Shown: positions 44,590-52,765, numbered from the stretch's first letter. The stretch: 64,000 bases of DNA from Nitrospira sp. (GCA_015709715.1 CP054184.1:3891001-3955000); one strand, 5' to 3'. Program-made: numbers and translations. Notes: a model not told the origin generated them from the letters alone.

Positions 44590-45105
44590 ATGGCAGCACG
44601 AGTTAAGAACCTGGGCGGAGGTGTGACGGAGATTTCGATCAGCGACAGCTTTGGAGCCGACGATGGTTCTGAATGGGAAGCTGTGGGCTCTCGAACATGC
44701 TTCAAGAGCAAGGCGGAGATGGTCAAAGCGATGGCCAGTCCAGACTACAAGAAGTCTGCAGGATACCGTCAGGTGGTGCGGCAGATCATTGCGCAATCTG
44801 ACCCCGTTGTTCTGGGATTGGCAGAAGCGCCTGTGAATGATCGCTTTGAGTACGAGCAACAGAAGACTGCAGCAGCACGGGAGCTCTTTCGTGATCCCCG
44901 CTACCGTACGGATGCACGGTATCGGCAGTATGTAGCCGACGTGGTGGCTTCACAGGAAGCCGAAGGGTACTACCCAGAGCTCTCGCAGGCTGCAGTCGAT
45001 AAGCAGCAGGCGCGGGTGCGTGGTGGCAGTTATGAGGAGCCGACCAAGATGACTGGCCCTGAGAATCCGAATGCGAAGCGGGACCGCAACGGGGACCTCA
45101 AGTAG
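44590..45105 (+). CDS. Unknown acidic/helical protein
   Basis: The 171-residue protein has an N-terminal beta-like part (VKNLGGGVTEISISDSFGAD) and two similar segments: MASPDYKKSAGYRQVVRQII and RDPRYRTDARYRQYVADVVA. The shared pattern is D-P/S-x-Y, (S/D)-A-x-Y-R-Q-x-V, so an internal duplication is likely. The C-terminus is Gly/Asp/Lys-rich. The ATG follows AAAGGGAGT. Its stop is followed by the all-frame stop cassette at 45110. Family unknown. Confidence 0.6.
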   Translation: MAARVKNLGGGVTEISISDSFGADDGSEWEAVGSRTCFKSKAEMVKAMASPDYKKSAGYRQVVRQIIAQSDPVVLGLAEAPVNDRFEYEQQKTAAARELFRDPRYRTDARYRQYVADVVASQEAEGYYPELSQAAVDKQQARVRGGSYEEPTKMTGPENPNAKRDRNGDLK

Positions 45106-45109
45106 ACAG

Positions 45110-45120
45110 TAAGTAAGTAG
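45110..45120 (+). other. All-frame stop cassette
   Basis: Exact TAAGTAAGTAG, four bases after the stop of the 44590 gene. It would end translation of any ribosome that slips or reads through. Confidence 0.6.
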
Positions 45121-45185
45121 TTCATCCACTGACAAATAGACAGTCCGCTGTCGGACTAGACTGGGACTAGAAAGGTATCAACACC

Positions 45186-45362
45186 ATGAGCACCACCATT
45201 CGCACAGACAATGAGAACGCGCCCGTTGAGTATGAAACCATCACCAACAAGATTGTGGAGGTCAGTTCATCCTATCCCACGACCACGGTACGTAGTGATG
45301 CTGGAGGGGCAACGACTGAACACACGCAAGTGATCCACACTACGCGTAAGGAGTGCCAATGA
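45186..45362 (+). CDS. 58-residue unknown protein
   Basis: A short frame from ATG 45186 (MSTTIRTDNENAPVEYETIT) ends at 45362, overlapping the next ATG (ATGA). It is rich in Thr and Val (KIVEVSSSYPTTTVRSDAGG). AAAGGTATC lies before the start. Coupling to the next gene supports translation. Family unknown. Confidence 0.55.
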   Translation: MSTTIRTDNENAPVEYETITNKIVEVSSSYPTTTVRSDAGGATTEHTQVIHTTRKECQ

Positions 45363-45574
45363 GCGCTCAGCCCAAAGGAAAGCAGCCCAAAGGCAAAGAC
45401 ACCCCTCCGCCTCCCGATCCGTATTCTGAGGCTGACAGGCAGGCAAGGCTTGAGGCTACACGAGCGGAGTATGTGAAGCTGGCGAAGAAGAAAGCCTACG
45501 ATGACAGGGTGAAGAAGGGCCAGGGTGTGGATTGGAACAGTTTATTCAACATTGAAGGAGTGAAAAAGGAGTGA
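45359..45574 (+). CDS. 71-residue unknown basic protein
   Basis: ATG 45359 has TAAGGAG just upstream. The product starts MSAQPKGKQPKGKDTPPPPD, then has a helix (SEADRQARLEATRAEYVKLA) and a basic turn (KKKAYDDRVKKGQGVDWNSL). The end is followed by another AAGGAG and a short gene. Family unknown. Confidence 0.55.
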   Translation: MSAQPKGKQPKGKDTPPPPDPYSEADRQARLEATRAEYVKLAKKKAYDDRVKKGQGVDWNSLFNIEGVKKE

Positions 45575-45579
45575 ACGCT

Positions 45580-45675
45580 ATGAAGTGCGAATGCGCCCCT
45601 GGTGGGCAAGGCAGAGGCCCATCAAACCCTCTCAGTGAGTTGCTGGTCCCGCCAGTGAAGAAATTCAAACTGTAA
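45580..45675 (+). CDS. 31-residue peptide with a C-x-C start
   Basis: ATG 45580 follows AAAAAGGAGTG. The peptide (MKCECAPGGQGRGPSNPLSE then LLVPPVKKFKL) ends at a TAA that is itself part of TAAGTAA. It is short enough that chance cannot be excluded, but the ribosome site and operon position support it. Confidence 0.4.
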   Translation: MKCECAPGGQGRGPSNPLSELLVPPVKKFKL

Positions 45676-45978
45676 GTAATCCACGCATCTGCAGCGGCGG
45701 AAGCTCCTAGCCTCCCTGAGATCAACATTCCCACACAACGCATCACACGCGCCCACTTCCGGAGGACTGCGGTCGTCCAGCGGTGGAGAACGGGTGTGGT
45801 ATTGCGGGAGTGAGGCTCAGGGTGGCGCACTAGGGCGGGCCATAGCATGCAGTCTCAGAACCTTAAGTGGGTGGCTGTAATGCTTGTCAGTGCCCGAGAG
45901 ATCGGTGGGGAAGATCCCGCCGGTCTCACCCTTGGTGTCTCCTACGTAGTTATCAATCAACACATCTGGAGGAAGGAA

Positions 45979-46333
45979 ATGGAACAAGTCCCGATGACTG
46001 CACAGGCAACGGAAGAACGCTGGTGCTCGGGGTGTCAATGTAAGCACCCTGTGGAAGCCTTTGGGGTGAATCAAGCGAAGAAGAGGGGGTATCAGAACCT
46101 GTGCAGGGAGGCGAAAGACTGGGTATGCGTCATCCGGCCAAGCTTTAAGCCAATGGATCGTGGGCCATCCGACAGTGGCCAAGAAACGCATTCAATGCCT
46201 TTGCGAAGTCCACAATAATTTCAAGGCTGACATGCCCGAAGACGAAGCGCGAGCGAAGTGGATCGCCAAGTATCCAAGGTCGTCTTCAGGACAGCTGTCT
46301 TCGACCGACCCACTCCTCAGAATCGCATCGTAA
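45979..46333 (+). pseudogene. Zinc-ribbon-like gene, apparently frameshifted
   Basis: ATG 45979 follows GGAGGAAGG. The first frame reads ERWCSGCQCKHPVEAFGVNQ then AKKRGYQNLCREAKDW, a phage-type C-x2-C...C-x2-C zinc ribbon with the last Cys replaced by Ala, and ends at 46218. A second frame, open from about 46070, carries AKKRIQCLCEVHNNFKADMP and DEARAKWIAKYP, and ends precisely at the TAA of a stop cassette (46331-46333). The two halves look like one protein split by a +1 shift near 46120-46160. It may be a mutation, a sequencing error, or a programmed shift. Confidence 0.45.
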
Positions 46334-46489
46334 GTAGTTCCTCTTTTCTATCAATCAGACAAGCGAGCAGCCCTCCAGGGTATGGCTTCGTGATTGAGCG
46401 CGGCCCCCTCCCTCCGCTATTTGCGCGAGGTTGTGTCTTGCGAGGGCTGTTCACTTGTCTACGTAAATACGAACTGGGAGGTTCGTCAA

Positions 46490-48514
46490 ATGTTATCCAC
46501 ACACGAAGCACAAGAGCTTGAACGGCTCACCACAACGATTCACTTTCAGATTCTCAGGGAACACGGCAACAACCCCGACGATGCTCAGGAGCTTGCCCTT
46601 AGAGCCATCCACAATCAACTTGTTGGGATGGTCACAGAAGACTCACGAATGCATGGTCGTTGGTGCTTATCTGCGCCCATCGGCTTCGGTAAGTCGAGTG
46701 CTGTGGCGGCATTCCTTGCTGCAGCCTTTCAGAAGAAGCTACTAGGAAGGATCACCGTTACAATCGCAGCCGCTAGGGTGGAACAACTCTACGACTTCGA
46801 GGATGCAATTCTGGATGCTGGTATCCCGAAGGACGAGATCAGACGCTACGTATCCGTTCTACACAAGGACAAGAGCGCTAAGAGAAACAGCGACGAAGAC
46901 CGATCCGTACCAGTGCTCCTCATCACTCACGAGAAGATCCGGCGAGTCTACGCACGACCCGAGCGGGATGTTGTTGACCGCAAGCCAGTCTACTTCCTCA
47001 AGCGGGATCTCGTGGTGTGGGATGAACGGTGCCTTGTAACCTCCCCTGTGAGTCTCCCATTGAAAGACCTCAAGCAAGCCCATGGTGCGTTGAAGGCGGA
47101 CCACAAGCCCCACCATCGTCCGCTGATTGACTGGCTGGATCAAGTGTTGCCTGTGCTGGTGAAGTCAGCGGCGGACATGTCGAGCAAGTACAGCAAGGGG
47201 TTGTTGCCTAAGTCTGTGGGTGTTGCCCCTGAGCTACCAGCGGGGAACATCACCAGCTTCCTAGCGAACATTCATGGTGCAGGAGTCGTACAAAAGACCC
47301 TCCAAGACTTCCTGAGCATGATGCAGTTTAGACTACGCCTTATCCCGATCAAAGGGCATGAGGCTATGGTCAGTTACTTTGTCGTGGTGCCGGATCACAT
47401 CACCAACGTGCTTGTGTTGGATGCCTCGTTCAAGGTGTCAGAGTTGAGCACGCGAGATGCTTCAATCAAGAATCTGGAAGACCATCACCCGATGCTGAAC
47501 GAGTTGAAGCAGAGCTACAGGAAGACTCTGCGAGACGTGATCGACTACTCATCAATGCAATTCCTTCACTGGAACGTCCCAACAGGGAAAGACTCTGTGG
47601 TGAAGGCGTTGAATGAGTACACCAAGGGACAGGCTAAAGGCGGTAACCCAGTGGTGGAGTTGATTGAGATCGTGAAGGCCCGTCAGGCTGCTGGTAAGGC
47701 GGTGCTGATCTGGACACATAAGAGCAGCATGGGGTGTAAGGACATCCCACAAGCCCTTGAAGCTGCCCTGGCGAAAGGTGGAGTAGACACCATGCAGATG
47801 GTCAACAACCCAAACAGACGAAGTGGCAAAGAGCAGGTTCAACAGATCGTGGTGGAGAACTATGGAAAACATGACGCAACGAACAAGTACTCCTACTGCA
47901 ATGTCGTCATCCTGTTCGGGGTGCCACGTAGACAACTAGGAGACATCAGTGCGGCTATCCTGGGGGTAGACCGCGAGCTTGGCGGAAAGTTGAAGTACCA
48001 GGAGGTCTACTCAGCGAGGGTTGGGGAGTCTGCTGTGGGTGCTCAACAAGCCATCGGTCGGGGTATCAGCAGGATCACGTTGAACGGGAAAGCTGGTGGT
48101 CAGGAGACGATCCTGTTCTACGAAGACACTGTAGACTTCAACCTGTCAGAGCGACTGGTAGAGATTTACCCTGGTGCAAGTTGGGATGCTTACCAGCCTG
48201 TGTATGCCAAGGAGTCGAAGACGCTGGTATCGAAAGGTGTTGAGGCGGTGATGAACTTCCTCGACATGGTGCCAGCCGAGCAGAACGAGATGAAGATGCT
48301 AGCCCTGAAGGTTGCAACTGGAATGCAGAGCACCGCGAAAGCAACCTGGAGCAGAATCATGGATCAGGTTGAGGCTGAATATTCCAACCCTCACAAGAAG
48401 ACCCCTCTTATGCCCGATGGAACATTTCCCGCAACCCCTTGGAAACGTGAAGGACATTCGCTTGTAAGGGTTGAGGCTGGGCTGTATGGCCTCAAGGATG
48501 AGACAGCAGCCTAA
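46490..48514 (+). CDS. SF2 helicase-like protein, probable replication protein of the element
   Basis: ATG 46490 has GGGAGG eight bases upstream; an open frame extends further but has no site. In the 674-residue protein, a Walker A-like loop lies at residues 62-70 (APIGFGKSS), a Walker B-like VVWDERCL at 175-182, and a motif VI-like QQAIGRGISRI at 519-529. This is the order of superfamily 2 helicases. TWTHKSS-type strand IWTHKSSMG (408-416) could be motif IV. The N-terminal 60 residues and C-terminal 80 (TPWKREGHSLVRVEAGLYGL) are unlike known helicases. It is the largest gene of the element and lies upstream of the iteron region, so a replication role is inferred. Confidence 0.6.
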   Translation: MLSTHEAQELERLTTTIHFQILREHGNNPDDAQELALRAIHNQLVGMVTEDSRMHGRWCLSAPIGFGKSSAVAAFLAAAFQKKLLGRITVTIAAARVEQLYDFEDAILDAGIPKDEIRRYVSVLHKDKSAKRNSDEDRSVPVLLITHEKIRRVYARPERDVVDRKPVYFLKRDLVVWDERCLVTSPVSLPLKDLKQAHGALKADHKPHHRPLIDWLDQVLPVLVKSAADMSSKYSKGLLPKSVGVAPELPAGNITSFLANIHGAGVVQKTLQDFLSMMQFRLRLIPIKGHEAMVSYFVVVPDHITNVLVLDASFKVSELSTRDASIKNLEDHHPMLNELKQSYRKTLRDVIDYSSMQFLHWNVPTGKDSVVKALNEYTKGQAKGGNPVVELIEIVKARQAAGKAVLIWTHKSSMGCKDIPQALEAALAKGGVDTMQMVNNPNRRSGKEQVQQIVVENYGKHDATNKYSYCNVVILFGVPRRQLGDISAAILGVDRELGGKLKYQEVYSARVGESAVGAQQAIGRGISRITLNGKAGGQETILFYEDTVDFNLSERLVEIYPGASWDAYQPVYAKESKTLVSKGVEAVMNFLDMVPAEQNEMKMLALKVATGMQSTAKATWSRIMDQVEAEYSNPHKKTPLMPDGTFPATPWKREGHSLVRVEAGLYGLKDETAA

Positions 48515-48522
48515 GCCATTCC

Positions 48523-48726
48523 GCTAAATGTGCCGGTGAGGTTGCCCCCAGAACGTGGGACCGTGTGTTGGATGCAATCTGTGATGATTCTGCCAACTCT
48601 CACATAAGACCTCTTCTTATGCCTCTTGGCAGAACGGGTGCAAGTGTATGGAAACGTGAAGGAAAGCGGATTGTGAGGGTTGAGGCTGGCCAGTACGGTT
48701 TCAAGGATGAGTCAAAGGCAGCTTAG
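48523..48726 (+). pseudogene. Stray second copy of the helicase C-terminal domain
   Basis: In a different frame from the helicase and starting nine bases after its stop, codons read RTWDRVLDAICDDSANSHIR, PLLMPLGRTGASVWKREGKR, IVRVEAGQYGFKDESKAA and stop. This parallels the helicase end (ATWSRIMDQVEAEYSNPHKK, TPLMPDGTFPATPWKREGHS, LVRVEAGLYGLKDETAA). There is no good upstream start codon, only ATG 48619 within it. It is either a remnant of a second helicase gene or a module for C-terminal swapping. Confidence 0.75.
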
Positions 48727-48839
48727 TCCTTACCATACAAAGGGAGGGTCTACCGTACAACGAAAGTAAGTAGGCCCTCTCTTATCCACACCCAACTATC
48801 CCAACACCGACAGCCTAGTAAGGCCTTCAATGACGTAAG

Positions 48840-48869
48840 CCAGGGCCGGTGCTCGCAAGAGCGCCCTGG
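48840..48869 (+). promoter_or_regulatory. GNRA-tetraloop hairpin before the mini zinc gene
   Basis: CCAGGGC (48840-48846) pairs with GCCCTGG (48863-48869). Inside it GCTC pairs with GAGC around a GCAA loop, a GNRA tetraloop. It is followed by GGTCTATCAACATGAAAGG, a leader also present before the second copy of the gene. Confidence 0.55.
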
Positions 48870-48897
48870 AGGTCTATCAACATGAAAGGTCAATCCA

Positions 48898-48978
48898 ATG
48901 AATCACTGTAGCGTGTGCGAACGGGCCAACATTGCCTTGAAGCCCGATGCCATCGGCGTTACGGGCGGAGGTCTTTAG
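48898..48978 (+). pseudogene. Truncated copy of the mini zinc-ribbon gene
   Basis: ATG 48898 reads M-N-H-C-S-V-C-E-R-A-N-I-A-L-K-P-D-A-I-G, then diverges into VTGGGL and stops at 48978. It matches the first 20 residues of the 59-residue protein at 49299 and has the same leader. The loss of the second Cys pair shows that it is a decayed duplicate. Confidence 0.65.
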
Positions 48979-49112
48979 GAGACACGTAGGGATTGAGGGA
49001 AGGGTGTCTTAGACTACCATTGACTCTCCTGAGGTCTTTGGTGTGCTAGGTGGGTGAGGTAGGAACTCCCCACAAGTAATCTATAAGTAAAGCCTCACAC
49101 AAGCTCTACTGT

Positions 49113-49263
49113 GGGGACCGTAAATCTTATTGAAAATACAGGAGAGTTTCTCAAAGTGACACTTCTGTATTGGTTGCCGAAGCAGCCTTACGGTCCCTCA
49201 ATTCCTTACGGTCCCTCAATTCCTTACGGTCCCCAATAAAACACAGTGACGGTTTTCGTCACT
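49113..49263 (+). repeat. Iteron-and-hairpin region, candidate replication origin
   Basis: An 18-bp unit CCTTACGGTCCCTCAATT occurs at 49186-49203 and 49204-49221, with a partial third at 49222-49234. Its core in reverse (GGGGACCGTAA) lies at 49113-49123. Between these, AATACAG and CTGTATT form a long inverted repeat around GAGAGTTTCTC and the palindrome AAGTGACACTT. A final hairpin AGTGACG, GTTTT, CGTCACT lies at 49245-49263. Direct iterons, an inverted copy and AT-rich DNA are typical of theta-plasmid origins or their control sites. Confidence 0.7.
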
Positions 49264-49298
49264 TTCAACAGGTCTATTCAACATGAAAGGTCAATCCA

Positions 49299-49478
49299 AT
49301 GAATCACCAATGCAGTATTTGCGAACGTACAGGAATTGCCTTGAAACCTGACACCATCGGCGGTCGTATCCGCGGTCATCTGTGTGGCAACTGCCAGCAC
49401 CTCATCCAGTACTTACAACGGGAGGCTTGGTGGTTGGGGCAAGCTTTGAACTATCTCGGATTTCATCTAAGCCGGTGA
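49299..49478 (+). CDS. 59-residue zinc-ribbon (Endo VII-like) protein
   Basis: ATG 49299 begins MNHQCSICERTGIALKPDTI, then GGRIRGHLCGNCQHLIQYLQ. The C-x2-C ... R-G-H-L-C-x2-C pattern matches recombination endonuclease VII-type HNH zinc folds (R-G-L-L-C-x2-C-N), but the catalytic D-H is D-T and the final Asn is Gln. It is therefore probably a binding, not cutting, protein. GAAAGG lies upstream in the shared leader. The gene directly follows the iteron region. Confidence 0.6.
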   Translation: MNHQCSICERTGIALKPDTIGGRIRGHLCGNCQHLIQYLQREAWWLGQALNYLGFHLSR

Positions 49479-49513
49479 GTTCTCACGAACACGGTAACCA
49501 GAACGAAAGGGAA

Positions 49514-49735
49514 ATGAACATGTCTACAACCAAGACAAGGCTTTCCGAAGCCGGAAATGATGTCGTCCGAGTCATCATGGGCGATTGCAAACCACAGTGT
49601 TTCTTCCCAACAGGCCACAGAAGTGTAGAAGGCTCGAAGTTGGATCTACGTAGTCTCGAAGACAGCGGCTGTCCCGAAGACCGTTGGTCCAGTCGTCCGC
49701 TGAGTAAGACGCTAACCGTGGAGGTGAGAAAATGA
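49514..49735 (+). CDS. 73-residue unknown protein
   Basis: ATG 49514 (MNMSTTKTRLSEAGNDVVRV) follows AAAGGG. The rest includes IMGDCKPQCFFPTGHRSVEG and LEDSGCPEDRWSSRPLSKTL, with three Cys that might bind metal. The coding DNA holds a hairpin around 49655-49685 (CGAAGACAGCGGCTGTCCCG). It overlaps the next gene by four bases (ATGA). Family unknown. Confidence 0.5.
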   Translation: MNMSTTKTRLSEAGNDVVRVIMGDCKPQCFFPTGHRSVEGSKLDLRSLEDSGCPEDRWSSRPLSKTLTVEVRK

Positions 49736-49980
49736 CTCCTGAGGTCAAACAGTCCACACCGGACAACCAGCCTGAGTGGGACGCCGACTTGCCCGATGCA
49801 ACGGACCAGATCCTTGACCGTATCCACGAAATGAAACAGGCGGGAATTGTCTTTCACTCAGCCGAAGAGTTCGAGCAGCCCGCAACGGGCAAGCAGCTGG
49901 AGCAAGACCGTGGCGCTAAGGGGTACACAATGTTCAAATCAAAGCAACAGTTCGACGGCGGCAGATGGCCTGGGAGGTGA
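49732..49980 (+). CDS. 82-residue unknown acidic protein
   Basis: It starts in an ATGA overlap with the previous gene: MTPEVKQSTPDNQPEWDADL, ATDQILDRIHEMKQAGIVFH. A CAGCCC-type hairpin lies inside its coding DNA at 49876-49896. The end is one base before the next ATG. Family unknown. Confidence 0.5.
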   Translation: MTPEVKQSTPDNQPEWDADLPDATDQILDRIHEMKQAGIVFHSAEEFEQPATGKQLEQDRGAKGYTMFKSKQQFDGGRWPGR

Positions 49981-49981
49981 T

Positions 49982-50422
49982 ATGGCTACGCTATGGGACG
50001 TCAAAGCGAAGCTCCTAAGCATCCGGCCTGCAGCCTTTGAGCCAGAGTGGTACTTAGAGCCTTGGTTCAATCCAGCCGTTTGCGAGTACTACGTAGCCAA
50101 TGCCGTTGAGATCGTCCCAACAGCCATTCGGTGGGGGCAAGGAAAGCCCTTCTGCTGCCATTTGAACAGCCTTGAGCACGCCTCAACTCACCCAGGGTCG
50201 GTGCCATACTGGGGAATGCAGTATCTCGAATGGGCACCTGTTTATGGCCAGGAAGTCGCTGCCTCGTGGGAGGTCCACTCAATCGCTGTTGAACCAGACG
50301 GCACAGTGATTGATTCAGGGGAATACGTACCAGCGAAAACGCGATACGTCATGGTCCCATGGAGTTGGCAGCTGCACGACTTACTAACAAAGGGGATGGA
50401 ACGGAGGCCATATGATAGGTAG
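49982..50422 (+). CDS. 146-residue unknown protein
   Basis: ATG 49982 follows GGGAGGTGAT; the longer frame from 49847 lies inside the previous gene. The protein is rich in Trp and Pro (FEPEWYLEPWFNPAVCEYYV; YWGMQYLEWAPVYGQEVAAS) and looks globular and beta-rich (HSIAVEPDGTVIDSGEYVP). It is the last gene of the plus-strand run. Family unknown. Confidence 0.55.
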   Translation: MATLWDVKAKLLSIRPAAFEPEWYLEPWFNPAVCEYYVANAVEIVPTAIRWGQGKPFCCHLNSLEHASTHPGSVPYWGMQYLEWAPVYGQEVAASWEVHSIAVEPDGTVIDSGEYVPAKTRYVMVPWSWQLHDLLTKGMERRPYDR

Positions 50423-50491
50423 CCTTTAACAAGACTGCCACTCACACAGGAGATGTACGAGGATCTCATCGGCAGGGTTGCGTAGGAGTAA

Positions 50492-50930
50492 CTAGGAACT
50501 CACCAGGCCAGGGAAGGCCAGCTTCTCCAGATGCTCCTTTAGCAACGCCAGAGGTATCCCCTCACGATGCACATAGGTCTGCCCATGGACATTCTCAGCG
50601 GCGTGTCCAACGATCACCTCACGCATATCTTGTGGCGCCCCAGCAGCCGTCAACCGAGTGACCACAGTATGCCGGAAGGAGTGGATCACCTTCGCAGGAT
50701 CGGTGATGCCAATCTTGTTCAGATGCCGCCCAAACCATTTCCCAACAGCATCCCCGTACCCGTTTCGGTTCTTCTCTAGCTGGTAGAACAACCGCGAATG
50801 TCTCGCCTTCTTTGTTTGCTCTACGTACTTCAGGAAACCAAGCCTGATCAGTTCTGAATGCACCGGCACTCTTCGCTTGCTTCCTTGTGTCTTCAACTTC
50901 TTGCGCGGCTCGCCAAGTATAAGACGACCA
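50492..50930 (-). pseudogene. C-terminal fragment of a second tyrosine integrase
   Basis: Only the catalytic end remains: KLKTQGSKRRVPVHSELIRL, HSFRHTVVTRLTAAGAPQDM, REVIVGHAAENVHGQTYVHR. It has the His-x-x-Arg, His and Tyr but lacks the first catalytic Arg and all N-terminal domains. It is clearly related to the intact integrase next to it (HSLRHTVVTRLAAASVPQDI). An earlier integration or a tandem duplication followed by deletion would explain it. Confidence 0.85.
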
Positions 50931-51009
50931 ACGCAGCGTGACCACAGAACCTCCCATCTAGTTTCGTCTCAGGTTCAGGAACCCACCCGACCAAGGACGG
51001 TCAAGGCTG

Positions 51010-52662
51010 TCAGCGGACTGACAATAAGTTCCTGTAGTCTAACTTCTCCAAGTTCTCTTGAAGCAACTTCAGTGGAATCTGATCTCTGTGCATGTAAACG
51101 CGGGAATGTACCCCCGCTGAGGCATGACCTACGAGGATCTCCCTGATGTCCTGCGGTACAGAAGCAGCAGCCAGCCTTGTCACAACAGTATGCCGTAGGC
51201 TATGCAGGGTCTTGTGTCCCTTGATACCGGCATCCTTCAGCAGCCGCGCCCACCACTTGCCCACAGCATCACCAACAGTCTCCCGCCCTTTGCTGCCTTT
51301 CTTCTTTGGCGGCTTGGGGAAGAGCATTGTCCCCTTACTACACTCCCGCTCGCTAATATAAGTACGTAGGCCAAGCTCCAGCAGATGGGAGTGAATCGGC
51401 ACTCTTCGGATGCTGGCTGTGTTCTTGAGACGCCTCCCACGATCTTCCTCGAACTTCAGATCCATGTACCAAATCCCATCCTCACTTTGCCTGATGTCTG
51501 CCAAGGCGAGTTGATCGATCTCGGAGCGGCGAGCACCAGTGTACAGAAGCATGAGAGGCAACCAAAACCGTGGAGGGTTCTTCGTCCGCTGAGCCAGGAA
51601 GTCTGGATGCGTGAATGCTGCTTTGATGTCTGCATCCGTGAACGGCTCATAGGATCTCTTCTTGACACCTTCATAGTCGATGCCCTCACAGGGATTCTTG
51701 CCCATGTAGTGGTCATGCCGGATCGCCCAGCTGAAGAAGTGTCGAAGATCACTCAAGCCTTGGTTCACGGTGCTGTGGGTCATTCGGATGTACGGTTTGT
51801 CCTGAGATTGGGAAAGGATCTCCGCCATGGGCAACCCTCTGAGCTTGTCAGGGATACGCTTTGGAAGTTGCCCATACGTACTCCTGAAGGCAATGCATTG
51901 CGCCTTGATGATGTCTTTCAGCAGGGTGGCATCGTTCGCAGGCAGAGACTCTGTGAACCGTTTGAGCACAGTAGCTTTCTCGTTGTTGGTTCGCTGATCC
52001 CTATGGGCATAGTGCTCCATGTAGAGCGCCACAGCTTCCTTGATGGTCGGGGTTGAGGCGAAGACATTGTGCGGTCTGGAAGGCTCTTGGTTGCTGTAGA
52101 CCGCTGATGTTGGGTGTAGCGGATGTTCCTCAAGATAATTGCCGCTGAGCCTGTCCATCTCCATCTTGACGACTCGCTGTTGAGCCACTAGGACAGAGCG
52201 ACAGAGTTTCTTGTACGCTGGGGAAGTCTTGGCAAGGGTCAGCTTGTGGGAGGCTAGCAATTCATCAACTGTTGGAGAAATTCGCCTGTAGTCGTGATCC
52301 GTGAGATTCATGACAGTGGAGTCAAGGAGGTCGGAGAGGGCAAGCCACGTGGCTTCCTGTTCCTCCTCAGACATCCTCCCACGGTCAATGCGTTCCTCTT
52401 CACACCGATCCAGTGTGGTGCTGAGGTACTCCTGAACAAGAGCGTCGATTTGTTCTTGAGTCATGACCTGATGGTGTGTCCTGAGGATGGTAAAAAGCTT
52501 GGCGAGATTGCCTTCCCACTGTGCCCCCAAGAGCCTAGCACGGCGGTAGCTGGAGCACCGAAGGCTTTTCAGAATCTCGCGTCTACCAACTAAGTGGCGA
52601 AGGTCGGAGGGCACAACGACCCGTGAGACGTAACTGTCAGACCGTGAGGAAAGTGTAACCAT
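51010..52662 (-). CDS. Tyrosine integrase of the second element
   Basis: The 550-residue enzyme starts MVTLSSRSDSYVSRVVVPSD then LRHLVGRREILKSLRCSSYR, the DUF6538-type N-terminus of phage-like integrases. A long core-binding domain follows (TIKEAVALYMEHYAHRDQRT). Catalytic residues: Arg in LLYTGARRSEIDQLAL, HSLRHTVVTRLAAAS, VGHASAGVHSRVYMHRDQIP (His and Tyr). All are present. The gene's start faces the tRNA-Phe fragment, 85 bp away, as expected for an integrase beside its attachment site. Confidence 0.92.
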   Translation of the reverse strand: MVTLSSRSDSYVSRVVVPSDLRHLVGRREILKSLRCSSYRRARLLGAQWEGNLAKLFTILRTHHQVMTQEQIDALVQEYLSTTLDRCEEERIDRGRMSEEEQEATWLALSDLLDSTVMNLTDHDYRRISPTVDELLASHKLTLAKTSPAYKKLCRSVLVAQQRVVKMEMDRLSGNYLEEHPLHPTSAVYSNQEPSRPHNVFASTPTIKEAVALYMEHYAHRDQRTNNEKATVLKRFTESLPANDATLLKDIIKAQCIAFRSTYGQLPKRIPDKLRGLPMAEILSQSQDKPYIRMTHSTVNQGLSDLRHFFSWAIRHDHYMGKNPCEGIDYEGVKKRSYEPFTDADIKAAFTHPDFLAQRTKNPPRFWLPLMLLYTGARRSEIDQLALADIRQSEDGIWYMDLKFEEDRGRRLKNTASIRRVPIHSHLLELGLRTYISERECSKGTMLFPKPPKKKGSKGRETVGDAVGKWWARLLKDAGIKGHKTLHSLRHTVVTRLAAASVPQDIREILVGHASAGVHSRVYMHRDQIPLKLLQENLEKLDYRNLLSVR

Positions 52663-52746
52663 GGGCAGTCCTTTGGTGTAGCGATTTCGACACCAAGGAC
52701 CACTCGAAGTGAGAAAACGCAGGACTGGAGCGGGATTAACGAAACG

Positions 52747-52765
52747 ATGGTGCCGAGGGACAGAA
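52747..52765. repeat. Right copy of the 19-bp end repeat
   Basis: ATGGTGCCGAGGGACAGAA, identical to 40079-40097. Here the bases continue as a tRNA T-arm, so this side keeps more of the tRNA. Confidence 0.7.
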
